NCBI GenBank assembly: GCA_012934845.2
Contig: WNNJ02000927.1
Span: 103,905-167,904 of the forward strand
Direction: 5' to 3'
Length of the DNA stretch: 64,000 nt
DNA from: Pomphorhynchus laevis
Lineage: Eukaryota; Acanthocephala; Palaeacanthocephala; Echinorhynchida; Pomphorhynchidae
Made by a program: the position numbers and the translations under genes
Notes under the pieces: model-generated
What the model saw: the letters and a program-made list of their open reading frames with translations, nothing else
What the model was told of the DNA's origin: nothing
The model's database searches: none
Part shown: positions 45,928-57,280 of the stretch, one piece after another
How the letters are laid out: each line of letters starts with the position of its first letter
Numbering within the stretch: the first letter of the stretch is position 1

Positions 45928-46239
45928 GTACTTAATCCCCTCCAGTGTTACCTTATTTACAAAATACTATAGCATTGGGTTTATTCTGGATTGTGCTGGT
46001 TGAAATGACAACTATTGATCTATAATAACAATAAAGATTTTCAATTACCAGCATTTTATATCGATAGTTTGAAGTCAGTCGTTATAATAGACGTACAATA
46101 ATCAGAAACTACGGACAATTCTGAAACATTGTTTAAGCAAAAAATTTGTTACCCTTGAATATATATACATGTAGAATTTCCAGATATTTCCGGCATTACA
46201 CAGCAGCTGGGACCCTTTAAGAGGTTCTTGGATAATATT

Positions 46240-48310
46240 AAAATCAGATATATATATTACACTAGCAAAGACGACAGAACTTTTATTTAACGTTTCGAAC
46301 TTACGTTCTTTATCAAATCTGAAAAACAAGCACACGTTAGTTTAAGAATTAAGAGCAGAAATTAAAAATATATAAAACTAGAGTATTCTAGATTACGACA
46401 ATTCTCATATTCACGTCGATTTTAAGTTCATCGTGTGTTCTATGTTTATTCCTCTCATTCTGTCCGTCATGAGTTGCGCGATCCAAAATTGCTTTCTTGC
46501 TTTTCGATGTAAATCATTAAGCAATTCATGTTCGATTACAACATAATCGAATGCATCATTGGATGTATCATGCTTGATTAGACAGTGGTGTACAATTGCA
46601 TCGCGATCCGTTAAACCCTTGTTTAAATCGCTACGTCGATTATTAAGTCAGATGTTAATTGACAATCGTGATTCACCAACATACTGCATACCGCATGTTT
46701 TGCATGTGGATATATATACGACGCCCTTTGATGCACAATTCGTAAGGGATTTGATATAATATGTCAGCTTAGTACTGCTACTACGATACCCATTGGCCTC
46801 GAGAATCTGCTTACAGAATTTAGCTCTTGAGCGTTGACATCTACGTTAGTTATCACTTACACGCTCAGAATCAGAAGTTAATTTTGAACGAACAAGTAAA
46901 TTTTTAATTTACTGATCTTGTTTTCGATAAATATTAATATCATCTTCTGCGTTAGGGAAACGTAATTTAATGTCTTTTAATAGTCTTTATGTCTTCCGAT
47001 ATTTTAATAAGAAGGCATTTGTGATTGTCTATTCCAATTGATAATTTCGCTTGAAAGCTTATACATTTTTCATTTTTGTTGCTTTCCTTGTGTCATTTTG
47101 AAATAGATTGACGTTCAGATCTTAATATTTCTCGATTTTTATAGCCCCTCATCCTTAATTCATTTCTTGCTATGTTAAGCCATTTCTGCCGCTCTACGTT
47201 GGTGCTGCATATTCCTAAGATTCTTTACATTTCATTGAAAATCATATTTAGTTTAACGCTTCAGTAATGATTACAAGTTGGGTGAATATACATTTAATCA
47301 CATCTCGGCTTTCTATACGTGGTTGTTGATATGTCGCCATTTGAATTTCTCATAATTGTCACATCCAAAAAGTGTGTAGGAACCTATATGTCTTCATTAA
47401 ATCGCAAATTTGAAAAGTCGTTCAATCTTCTTGTAAATTTTGATAGTTCATCCGAATTTCCTCTTCAGACAACCAAAATGTCGTCAATATAACGCATCCA
47501 ACATGTTGGATTTATGGGTTCATTCTTAAAACATTCATGTATAGAATTGCGAATGTCGGGGCAACTGGCGTTCCCATTCCTGTACGAATAACTTGTCTAT
47601 ACAGGTTTCCGTCGAAATATGTTGCATTTCAAAATTAATCGCAGTGCTTCTACTACAAAGTCACGCTTAACTTCCGGCCAATCATGCTCCTTCATCATGA
47701 TATCGATATATTTTATACCTTAATCATGATGAATATTTGTATATAACGATTCGACGTCTATTGTAAAAACGATGTCATTCTTTTTAATCAATGCTTTAAT
47801 TCTATTAAATTTCTCAATGAAGTCCAATGTATTTTTATATAGCTATTTGGGTACACATCGAAATAACGGTTTCAGTAAGGTATCGACAAATTTCGAAAGT
47901 TGCTCGGTTGGACTTCCCATTCATGCTGCTAACAATCGGTCTCCCTGGACATTGATTTTATATCTTATATGTTTTTGGCAGCATGTAAAATAGACCGGGT
48001 TGTGTATTTATAGGTTTTAGCTTATCATATATGCCTAACCCAATAAAATTTCGAGCTAGATACATATATATTAAAGCGGCTACACTTTGTTGAACATTTC
48101 TAAACTCCTCTTTCGAAGCTGGTACATATGTGCAACTTCCTAGTTGGCGATAACCTTCTTGTATGTATTCATATATATTCCATATAACAGCTTGGGGCTT
48201 TTGTCAGCTTTCTTACTAATCATATTATTCTTTGCGTCTATTAAATTCGAAAGTGCTTTTCTTCGTATAAAAGAGATATTTGGTACATTATCGTGATTAG
48301 GAACGTACGA
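46240..48310 (-). mobile_element. canonical PLE copy (N-terminal part, RT, GIY-YIG, tail)
   Basis: Minus strand, in order: NISFIRRKALSNLIDAKN and KKADKSPKLLYGIY (N-terminal region, ~48.15-48.3 kb), LPK...CPGRPIVSS (~47.95 kb), a MGTPVAPTFA block (~47.57 kb), RYIDDILVV (~47.49 kb), a Cys-containing linker, and C-terminal GVVYISTCKTCGMQYVGESR (~46.7 kb). The tail holds a worn hammerhead motif. This is the canonical order, RT first. The frame is interrupted several times. It begins at a TA microsatellite, matching the known insertion preference of PLEs. Confidence 0.85.
46291..46322 (-). ncRNA. worn hammerhead-like motif in a PLE tail (normal order)
   Basis: Minus strand TTGATAAA-GAACGTAAGTTC-GAAACG: stem II GAAC/GTTC and GAAAC are kept, and the CUGAUGA box is altered. 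Confidence 0.4.
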
Positions 48311-48349
48311 TATATATATATATATATATAGTGTACAACGTACAATGCA

Positions 48350-48436
<87 letters not shown>

Positions 48437-48625
48437 TAAAAATTCGATCATTAAATTCAGAATATGCTAATCCTTGTTGACTAGTATCTAACTTTGAAAA
48501 GGCGTATTTAGCCACAGCGTTCATATTTTTTCCTAGTTTATAACTACCAAATTCTATATCGTACGTTCCTAATCACGATAATGTACCAAATATCTTTTTT
48601 ATACAAAGAAAAGCACTATTTCTGT
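48240..48625. repeat. inverted ~65-bp repeat around a TA microsatellite
   Basis: 48240-48310 (AAGTGCTTTTCTTCGTATA to GGAACGTACGATA) returns as its reverse complement at 48560-48622. Between them are (AT)n and ~120 bp that belong to neither arm. It joins two canonical PLE pieces. Confidence 0.85.
48309..48433. repeat. (AT)n microsatellite
   Basis: Two AT runs, 48309-48330 and 48355-48433, split by 25 bp. Its exact length in the source genome may be uncertain. Confidence 0.95.
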
Positions 48626-49740
48626 CGCATCCAGTATCATTTCAGCTCTTAAATTATTCAATAATTTCGTTGCTTCTCTCACAGCTTGAAGTCCATCTAT
48701 GGTTAGAATATTTGTGTACAGAGATTCCACATCGAGAGTCAATAGGATGGCATTCTGTAGAATGGTAAGTTTGATTTTTTCAAATTTCCTCAAAAAAATC
48801 ATCGGTACTTTCAATATGAGCTTTGATATTTTGTAAAAGTGGATTTAATTTGAAATGAACCCATCTAGATAAGGCTTCAGTTAAGTGAACTCCTTCTAGA
48901 TAAGGAGTTCCTATATAGCTTACTATTGGTCGGCCAGGGCAAGGTATTTTGTCTTTGTGTATCTTGGGTAACATATAAAACTTTCCCGCTAGATTGCTCC
49001 CCGTTAGTAATTTCGCGCCTTATATTGTGTCAAGCTCGCCTTTCCGTGTATATTTGGATACAAACTCCGAGACTCCTTCAGATGTTTGTGCTAGAACTTC
49101 ACTTGATTATTGTAAATATGAGTCTGAATTGAGGTGTCGTTTTGCTTCTGATATGCATTCGTTTCGATCCCAGAGCACAATCTTTCCATCTTTATCAGCT
49201 GGTTTAATTACAATGTCTTCCCGATTTTTTAGTTCGTTTAAAGTTTTAACTTGTGTTCTTGTGAGATTGGGCTTAGATCGATAATTTAGAGGAAGATTTG
49301 AATATTTCATAAATATATTTCTTCCCATTGCATTTATTGCAGCATTCTTCGATGTAGTCTTTTATTGATTTAAAACATTCGATACACGTTTGTCGGATAC
49401 TCTTCATTATGGGATATGGCTAAACTCACATTTACTTGTAGCAAAATTAAGTCCAAGTGCCAAAACTGATTTGGTATCATCTGTAAATTCCATTGTTGTC
49501 ACATTTTTAATAAAGTCATCGAAATCGTTGTTGAAATGGGTTTCAACAGGTCGATTGTTCATCGTTGATTATGTTCTACGAAATCTTCTGTTTGGATGAT
49601 GTGCGATTAAACGTAGTTCACTCGGGTGAATAAATCTTCCTGTTAACTTTGACAATTTTCTACACTTTCTCAGAATAAGTTTATTATACAAAATTCGATC
49701 CCTATTTAGAGGGTACGAATTATAAACACGTCCATAGAAA
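48440..49740 (-). mobile_element. second canonical PLE fragment (N-terminal part and first RT blocks)
   Basis: Minus strand: SKPNLTRTQVKTLNELKNRE and IVIKPADKDGKIVLWDR (the KADK block), LPKIHKDKIPCPGRPIVSYIG (shown here in part) and LTLDVESLYTNI (first catalytic Asp). The sequence stops in the RT where the inverted junction begins at about 48620. It differs in protein sequence from the neighbouring copy, so two PLE families are joined here. Confidence 0.8.
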
Positions 49741-49744
49741 TTTC

Positions 49745-50060
49745 GGAGTTAAGAATATTAGATATAGTACTAATCAAAAATATAAGATACGCTTCGTAAA
49801 AATGAACTTGAGTGGTGCTTAAGACGAACACTTATGTAAAGATATGTCTTGCTAATATTCCCCAATAATTGGATTTAGAGTCGCACTGGATAGTCAAACT
49901 TATAACATATATTGGAAACATAATATACATGACGAGATATAACAGAATTTGGGTTATACGTTTTATTTTAATTTTGTGAAGTCCTTTCTTAATTTTTGAT
50001 GTATACTTGATTTATCTTGCTGAAGAATACATTGTTGAGAGTCGAAACGTTCACGAATAA
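49745..50060 (+). mobile_element. PLE tail fragment with worn hammerhead motif
   Basis: The end of this stretch, TTGCTGAAGAATACATTG (50018) and then AGTCGAAACG (50040), has the CTGANGA...CGAAACG layout of canonical PLE tails. The coding part upstream is not recognisable. Confidence 0.4.
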
Positions 50061-50399
50061 ATTTTGTTTCTCTTTACCTATCATTTTTATATTTACCAAA
50101 ATATTTCAATTTGTCAATAGCAGATTTAGGTTTGCTATCATATTTCAAATCAAATATCTAAGTATCATATTGAGGATCTAGCAATCTGAAGAACAAGCAT
50201 ATATGCTCATATGAATTTTCTATCGTACTGTAAACATTATAATTTAAGGCCGAATGGTGTGAGAATAAAGAAGGTCGTGAATATTAATCCCAATCTAGTT
50301 GAGGTTGTTTATCACCCACAGTTATACTAATCTTGGTGATAAACTATCACCTAGAGCCGAAGGATCTGCAACATGATGTATCATCTATTGAGGCAGTAG

Positions 50400-51030
50400 A
50401 TAGATCAGAGTGGCGGTTGAGAAGTCACTGGTTTACTTAAAATCAAGTCAGAAATAAAAAATAGTATGCTTGTCAGATCCAAGTTATTGACTTTAATTAA
50501 ACTTAATAATGCATCCCATAGTAGTAAGATGAGAACAAAAGCGCCTCGAAACATATGAGGTTGTTTCTTCCAGTGGTGAATACAATAATTCGGAGAAAAA
50601 GCTCGCATGCAAACTAAACAAATCGACAGACTGTAAAACGTCACATATTGTGTATGTCACTACGTATGCTTATTGTCGCAAACAATACGTAGAAGAAACT
50701 AAGAGATTGCTAAGTATCTGACTAAATAATAGAAAAGCGGATATAAAAGCGGATAAGGCTACCGATTGTGCAGTGAAGCACATTTTAGCAAACGATGATT
50801 GCAAGTTTAAATATTAGGTGATACAATCGAAAATCACAAATAACTTAAATAGGAAGAAAGCAGAAATACTGGGGATAGGACGATTGGCAAAATACTATCT
50901 AAATGGTCTGAATGAAAATCATTGCTATACTTGGAGGAATGTAAATTTATTTTGACAGTTTTTAGCTTAATTTATTCTTTTCTTGTGGTTCTTTTATATT
51001 GAAAAAGTCCAATAAAAGGCGAAACATCAG
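50400..51030 (+). mobile_element. canonical PLE fragment, GIY-YIG end
   Basis: Plus strand: KTKAPRN, ACKLNKSTDCKTSHIVYVTT, YCRKQYVEETKRLL, NNRKADIKADKATDCAV and RKKAEILGIGRLAKYYLNGL, i.e. linker, GIY-YIG core and the nuclease C-terminus, with some stops. The tail keeps AAAAAGTCCAATAAAAGGCG and then AAAC (50999-51030), a normal-order hammerhead relic. Confidence 0.75.
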
Positions 51031-51044
51031 GTAGTTTTTATTCT

Positions 51045-51225
51045 TGCTAACCGGTGTGGCAAGAATAGTGTTGCTTGTTAGACTGGACTTTGATTTACGG
51101 CTTTCAGTCACCATGTCACTTCTAGACGACCAATGAGTACTTGGCAACACTCATCAGTAGAATGAAGTACTCACTGGTCGTTTCAGTTGCCTGTGTGACA
51201 ATCTGCCCGATTCAAACAATATTCG
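51045..51225 (-). repeat. SINE-like element with B-box-like head and structured tail
   Basis: Minus strand starts with GTTTGAATCGGGC (B-box-like), then GTCACACAGGCAACTGAAACG, and CTGATGAGTGTTGCC. No ORF. Lies between two PLE fragments. Shares the head-GAAACG-CTGATGA layout, but not the sequence, with the SINEs at 61.2-62.0 kb. Confidence 0.5.
51119..51193 (-). ncRNA. hammerhead-like motif with swapped segment order (order C-B-A)
   Basis: Minus strand, 5' to 3': GGCAAC (stem II), U, GAAA, CGACCAGUGAGUACUU (stem III), CAUUCUA (stem I), CUGAUGA, GU, GUUGCC (stem II partner), AAGUACUCAUUGGUCGU (stem III partner), C, UAGAA-g-UG (stem I partner). Stem III is 17 bp with one G-U, stem II is 6 bp, and stem I is 5+2 bp with one bulge. 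The GAAA and UC borders fall exactly where a hammerhead needs them. Confidence 0.5.
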
Positions 51226-51227
51226 AC

Positions 51228-51640
51228 AGCTGCAATACCTCCCTCGATAGGTATAGCATAGAGGTACTCTATATCCATCGTAACAAACACGCAATTAGTT
51301 GTTATATTATTTTTTAAGATATCGAATTTTCTTAAAGTTCGTCAGAGTTAAGCAAATGTGAATCCACATATTTTAGCATTGCTATCATGGACTCATTAAG
51401 ATATTTCGAAAATTTCTCTGTAGATGCTCCAATATTTAAAATAATTGGCCTTCTATGATCTGAATATTTTTCTTATATGTATTCAATATCATGTAGAAAT
51501 ATTCAAGTATGGAGTTCTTTGGCATTAATTTATCTTTCACATACGCGTAATATTTTTTCTTTATATTTAATAACTGGTGAAAACGTATAACGTGAATGTG
51601 CCTTTAAATCCAAAGATGTGAAACATTTAATTATATTAAA
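51228..51640 (-). mobile_element. canonical PLE RT fragment, minus arm of an inverted pair
   Basis: Minus strand: KEKILRVCER, RRPIILNIGASTEKFSKYL and FVTMDIEYLYAIPIEGGIAA, covering the RPI..NIG and first catalytic-Asp blocks. Truncated on both sides. A related piece lies in opposite orientation at 51.7-52.1 kb. Confidence 0.75.
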
Positions 51641-51689
51641 GTTAATCACGAGCCCTAAAATAATGAATGACTCAACGATTGATATATGA

Positions 51690-52090
51690 TTTGATAAAAT
51701 GTTTGCGGAAGAAATACATAGTCATACGCAAAGCGGATTAAAGTAAGGAATCAGTGATATGGGTAAAAAGGAATATGATATAGTAACAGAAAAACATCTG
51801 AAATCGATAGATTTCAGACGTTGAATAGGCCAATTATTTCAAATATTGGAGCCTCTGTATAGAAACTTTGGAAATTCTTTAATGAGTGCGTGCCACTTTT
51901 GCTAAAATATGTGGATTCATATTTGCAGAACACCGACGAATTTTTAAGAAAATTCGATATCTTAAAAATAATATAACATTCAATTGCCTGTTTGTTACGA
52001 TGGATATAAAGTCTCTTTTAACTACTATTCATATCGAGGAAGATCTTGCAGCTGCCGAATATTTTTTCATACTAATGTCTAGGTATATAA
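51690..52090 (+). mobile_element. canonical PLE RT fragment, plus arm of an inverted pair
   Basis: Plus strand: PIISNIGASV-like start near 51830, then IRYLKNNITFNCLFVTMDIK and TTIHIEEDLAAAEYF. Same RT region as the minus arm, roughly 80-85% identical by eye, so the arms have diverged or came from different copies. Confidence 0.7.
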
Positions 52091-52942
52091 TTTCGTTGTC
52101 ATTAACACTTGCTTTGTGATTAATGATTAAATTATTAATTTAATCATTAATATTTAAATTATTAAATTAATAGTTAATGTAAAATTAATAAATTGCAAAA
52201 TTAAAATATTACTGAAGTCGAATATTGTAGAGGCATAGTTTATTTCATAAAATATACTACTGTTCATATTGTTTCGCTCTTTTTAATTTTCAGTCGAAAA
52301 TATTTTACTTCTAATAAATCGATGTGATTTTAGCAATTCAATCAAGGCCTCAATCATAATTATAAAACACTCACTTTATAATTTATGTAATAGAGTTAGT
52401 ATATGTTCAATAATTTTCAATTAGTTATCAAAAAGTTTAAAAATAAGAGCATATTTAAGAGAGCATATTTTGGTGCCAGATAATTACGCAAGGAATTGTG
52501 ATTAATGTTCCGACTAATTGGATAAAAATTTCTAAAATAAAATAAATTATGATTAATTATTATATCGCACATAGTATAAATATATTTTTTATTTAACATT
52601 TCTACAGTCCCAAATTAGTATCATCTTTTCATTTAACTTTAATTTTTACATAAAATAAACATTAAATAATTTAAGCTCTGTTGATACCTGCTTGAATTTC
52701 AAGTTAAATGTTTTGGTTTCTGAAAATTATTTAATGCTTTGAATATTTTAGTATATAGCCATATCTTAACATGAACATTTTATCATTTGTAACGAAAAAA
52801 CATTTCTATACAAATTCGTTTGTGGCTCTTTTTAATATGTGGAATTTATATAAAAATGTTCAACATTCATTATTTAGCTTATTCAACTATTTAAATTTAT
52901 ATTGTGTGATTTTAAGTAATACACAATTGCCTAAATATTACC
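52091..52942. other. AT-rich, no gene recognised
   Basis: Includes a run of TTAAT/ATTAA palindromes near 52120-52200. If the exon call at 52943 is right, its promoter would lie here, but I see no clear core element. Confidence 0.35.
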
Positions 52943-53018
52943 ATGGAAAGAACGCGAATCAGTTGTATTGACTCTAGTTCAATGAATCGGGCACTTGAAA
53001 ATGATCAAAACAATCATT
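52943..53018 (+). CDS. candidate first coding exon of a host gene
   Basis: ACCATGG start context and 25 codons plus one base (MERTRISCIDSSSMNRALEN...), ending at a consensus splice donor, CATT/GTAAGT (53019). There is no domain in so short a piece. If real, the full-length LINE at 53.5-57.4 kb lies in its first intron on the opposite strand. No following exon is identifiable in the window. Confidence 0.35.
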
Positions 53019-53474
53019 GTAAGTTTGTATTATTTAATATTTATATTATTATTGTGAATATTGCTTACACGAGCCGCTATTCTTCATTGGTCGGTTTGGT
53101 ATTATCCTGGTGTGTTTGTTTAAACACACGAGGATATGTTCGTTTTAATACACGAGGAACACAATGTTGCTCATTTGCTTTCTGTTGCAATCATGAGAAT
53201 AAATTTAAATTTTGTAGATGTATCATAGTGAATGTAAAATATAATAATAAGGATTTTGTTAACAACTGTAAAATATAACATAATATGTATATAATATAAA
53301 ACAGTATATAATATTATATTATATTATATTGGTTTACGATACATCTAATAAATTACAAAATTATTGATAATATTAGTTTATTCTGTTTAAAGTTACGTCT
53401 ATAAAGTGAAATAAGACGTTTTTGTCCTTCGCATGTATAATACACTTTAAGTTAACTAAATGATCGCACTAGTC

Positions 53475-53490
53475 GATTTAATCTTTAATA
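53475..53490. repeat. target-site duplication, LINE 3' side
   Basis: GATTTAATCTTTAATA, identical to 57424-57439. Marks the exact insertion edges of the LINE. Confidence 0.9.
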
Positions 53491-53623
53491 ATGATAATAA
53501 TAATAAAGATTTTCTTAAATACAAAAATCGAGGAAAAAAAACATGCAAATCAGAAAAACAGTAACTAAAAAATCGAAGTTAGTCAGTTCAATCGGTCATT
53601 TTCATCCGTCTTCAACTTCCGAA

Positions 53624-56085
53624 CTACGGCCACAGATCCAGGGGGATCTGAGCCCGCCAACCGATCCAACACGCCGCTTTCCGACTGAACCACCCGGGGT
53701 CTATCACCCCCCGAAGAGTCCAATCGGCGCGGACTATGCTGGGTAAACGAGAGACGAGGAGCTTAAGAAACCTTAGCCTTTGCTCTGGGGGACGTCCTCT
53801 TGAGAAGAAGACTAATCCCGAGATAGCCCAAGTGCCCCAAAGGCGCACCTGGGTTTTCCCTTTCAATGACAAATGCTGAGCCCGTTTCAGGGCCCACCTA
53901 GCTTTCTTCAGGATACGTTTGAGTCTATCCAGGTCAGCTTTCGCCGACCAGTTCACCGTAACGGTGAACCCCAGGTATTTTACTCGACTTGTGAAGGTGG
54001 GAAGTGGTTCAGAGGCAAATATGGAGGATAGCGCAGAGAGTGCTAATCTCTTAAGTTTCTGCTTTGTTGCAGGGGTGCCATGAAAGACAACCGCCTGCGA
54101 TTTGGCGGAGTTCAAAATAAGGTTAGATATGGGTAACTGATCTTTTAATCTTAAAAAGAAACGGCTGATGTCAGAGACTACGTCTTTACACCTGCGTCCA
54201 GTAAACAGGGCTGTGGTGTCATCAGCGTACACCACTAGACGTTGTTCGCGTTTAAATGTTTTGAATAGATTAATGGAGGCAGCAAGATATAAGATAGGAG
54301 AAAGTGGGAATCCTTGAGGTACACCCGTAATAGGGTAGAACTGACGCGCATCAGGGTCGTCCTCATAGCAAAATCGCTTAGTGTACATCAGGATCTCCAC
54401 CCTGTTAACAATTCTCGCAGGCAACCCGAGGGACCTGAGAGAAGATATCACAAAGGGAATGGAGATGCGGTCAAATGCAGCAGAAAAATCAAGGAAAACA
54501 GCCACAACTAGACGATGGCCATTATCCCGACAAAACTGCTCCACCTCACCAACTGCTGAATGGACCGAGCGACCTTTGACGAACCCATGAAAACCTGGAG
54601 GGATCAAATTATGCCTACTTAAATGGTCGCGGATTTTACGCGCAAGCGCTTTTTCGTAAATCGACACGAGGGCATTTTGAATCGAAATGGGTCGCAGATC
54701 TTTAGGGCATGAGCAGGATTTTTTCTTAGGAATAAAAACACGCTTACTAATATTGATGCCTGCTACATCGGATGGGGAGGCTAAAAGCATTGTGACAGCC
54801 ACCTCTCTTCTCTGATCAGCTTGTCAAAAGCTGACAGACCCGAGAAGAAAGTGGAGCGACGGATTTGGAGGTGCCCGGGAGTGGACCCCAGGAGTTAAGG
54901 ATATCCGTAACAGATAGATCCCTACTCCTGAAGTTACACCAAGGCGGGATTGGTTGAGGTGATTGAGTGGCTCCATAGTTGTGTAGGGCTAGTGACTCCT
55001 CCAAAACTTTATCAATGGCCTACATTCCCTATCCAACCCAATGCCCTATCCTTCCAGCAAACAAACTTCTCTTTCTTGAAAAACTTCCAAAAGGAAGACT
55101 GAGAAGGATTAAGACGAGCAATGCTCGTCCTATCCCTACTCAGCTGGAACCTATATCTAGTGCTCCAGTATTCATTCGAGAGAGCCTGTCTGGCGGAAAC
55201 AGAGAGATTAGGGAGGTTAAGCAGTTTCGCTAGGACCTTGAGTTTTGTCGGAGTGGGATTGTATATACGACCTTTATAGGTGGTCGATAAAATCGCGGTA
55301 GCTTGCGAAAAGAGGTAGGTATTAAATTCGGTCAGACTCTCATTTCCTATTCTGGGAAAGAGTTGGATAGCCGCTTGAAAGAAGGCCACTCTGATTGGAT
55401 CAAAGTGAAACCTTCTTCGAAGCAACATATCTTCCTCAATTCTCCAACGAATTAGGTCATGAGATGTTCACAATTGCTGGCGCGATTGCTCCGTGCAGAG
55501 GGGTTTTAACAACCACCTCGAGTGAAGCAGTAAAATGTCGAGGATAGAATTTGTAGATGTGCAATGAAAGGTAGGGGAAGGTGGTTTGTGAATAAGATAA
55601 CCGTTCTTAGCTCTGCGAAGTGCTGCGTTGATCCAACGACCAGTTCTGTCGTTGAAGTCTCCAAGTATCAAGTCATAGCCGCTGTCAATAATACCATCCA
55701 GGAGGTCACGGTTCTTGTGAATCTCCCCTGGACGAATGTAGATATTGGCTAGACTGAGGCGTTTACCGTTCTTACTGAGTGAAACTACTAAATAAGACAT
55801 GGTTGGACATGAATAGTTTAATAGGAGGGAGGATCTTAATGAGCACTTAACTAAGGTCAAGAGTCCTTGAGATGAAGAGGAGTGAGGTGGGGTTATGTAC
55901 GGAGTATAGTGGGAACAAATTTGCTTAGGGATAAATCGAGTAATGTCCTGGGGGAGACAGATAGACCGCGTCTCCTGAAGGACTATAACATCTGCATCTC
56001 TACCAGATAAAAGTCTAAGGGCAGAAGCACCTCCCGAATTCCACTGAAGGATATTCAGTGAAAAAGGCTCACGAGTACTCTGCAT
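53624..56085 (-). pseudogene. LINE ORF2: APE endonuclease and reverse transcriptase (broken)
   Basis: From ATG at 56085. Endonuclease: LNILQWNSGG, VIVLQETR, ANIYIRPGEIHKN, LILGDFNDRTGRW, and TSHDLIRW at the SDH position. Linker of about 220 residues. RT: YEKALARKIRDHL, GFVKGRSVHSAV, VAVFLDFSAAFDRIS, GVPQGFPLSPILY, VVYADDTTALF, KYLGF-x-VTVNW. The ORF ends shortly after the RT at TGA/TAA beyond IPLDLWP. It is interrupted by one stop near 55466 (between endonuclease and linker) and by frame changes near 55010 and 54810. The RT catalytic box YADD is intact, and the 392-codon RT frame itself is unbroken. Confidence 0.88.
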
Positions 56086-56119
56086 TGTGTTGAGTTAGCT
56101 AAGCGGGATTACCTCATCC

Positions 56120-57280
56120 CTAGACAGAGCTAGGGGTGGAAGAATTGCCCTTCCCTCCACTAACTCCGTCCAGGGTGGGCACTTGCCCACGGGCAATATC
56201 TTCATTTCCCGTGGTAGAGGCTTTCCTTGACTTGTCCTTGAGTAGTCTGCCTACCTTCAATGGAGGCACGGTGTGGGCCGAAGCCCCTCGTTTCTTTGAC
56301 TCTGGAATAGTTGCTGGAGATATCATTGGAGAGGAATATAGCAGTGCAAACTGACTGTTGATTAGTTGCTGAATTTGTCCTAAGATAGCTTGCTTTTGAG
56401 CATCGAAAAGACGTATGATGTCCATGTCAGACATCCTACCGCTGGTTTAAGCATAGCTAGCAGGAGTTTTAACTGTACGTGAAGAACAGAATTTGAGACG
56501 ATAGGCCTTAAAAGCCTCACATCTCCTGGACCAGGAGGGATGTGGACCAGAGCAGTTAACACATCGCGGGGTGGATGAACATTGTCCCCCGATGTCGATA
56601 CATTCTTTAGAGGAACAGTAGCCACAGATCTTCTCTGACTTACACATTGAGGCTCAGTGCCCCCATCCATGACAAAGATTGCAATGGGTGAAGGTCATAT
56701 CATCATTTTCAAGAATAATAAACTTTAAATTAAAACCCAGATACGGGTTGCAGGACGTTTTGGTTAACGTCTCGGCAATGTCGGTGGGAGCCGAGACAAA
56801 ACCTATTGGAATAGGTAGTCCATTCTTTCCTTTAATGGGGCGAAAATTGGAGACTTTAAAAAGTACTTGAAGGTCATCAATGTCTTTTTGCTCCAAGTGA
56901 GGAGGAAGATTTATTATTTTCAAGGAAGCCATGATAGGCTTTGAAATCAGGCTACCAAACTTCGAAAGATTGTTATTAAAAAATTCTTTATAGGCATTAG
57001 CCAAATCAGAGGTGGTAAAAGAAATTTTAACCTCGGTCTCGTAGTACCTTACCGTGTTGAATAATATTCTATTTTTATACTGTTCTGCGAAGCTTCGCAG
57101 GAAAATGTTGTACAAATTATATCTTCCAGCAGGCTCGGCCAATTTAATAATTATTAGATTTCTAAGCTTGGGTATGGGGGAAAGAACCTCATTACCCTCG
57201 TGATCATGAGACAACAAATCTCTTACCTTGGTTGTTGTTACAGTCAAAATTCCATTGGAAATACCTGGATTCTGTTCCAT
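56120..57280 (-). pseudogene. LINE ORF1: gag-like protein with zinc knuckles (broken)
   Basis: Starts at ATG 57280. Residues ~1-208 include KISFTTSDLANAYKEFFN, a conserved IMASLKIINLPPHLEQ block and CNPYLGFNLKF. These resemble the region ahead of the knuckles in Jockey/I-type ORF1. Knuckles: CNLCHGWGH-x-x-x-x-C, in which a TGA follows GWGH; CGYCSSKEC; and CVNCSGPHPSWSRRC. A second stop (TAA near 56450) precedes a coiled-coil-like, Gln-rich segment and a basic, Pro-containing tail. The protein would bind its RNA in the retrotransposition particle. Confidence 0.82.

Noticed and set aside
48140-48524. Open frames reading long YIYIYIY stretches
   Set aside because: Translation of the (AT)n microsatellite; only the part outside the repeat (NISFIRRKALSNL...) is real PLE coding sequence.
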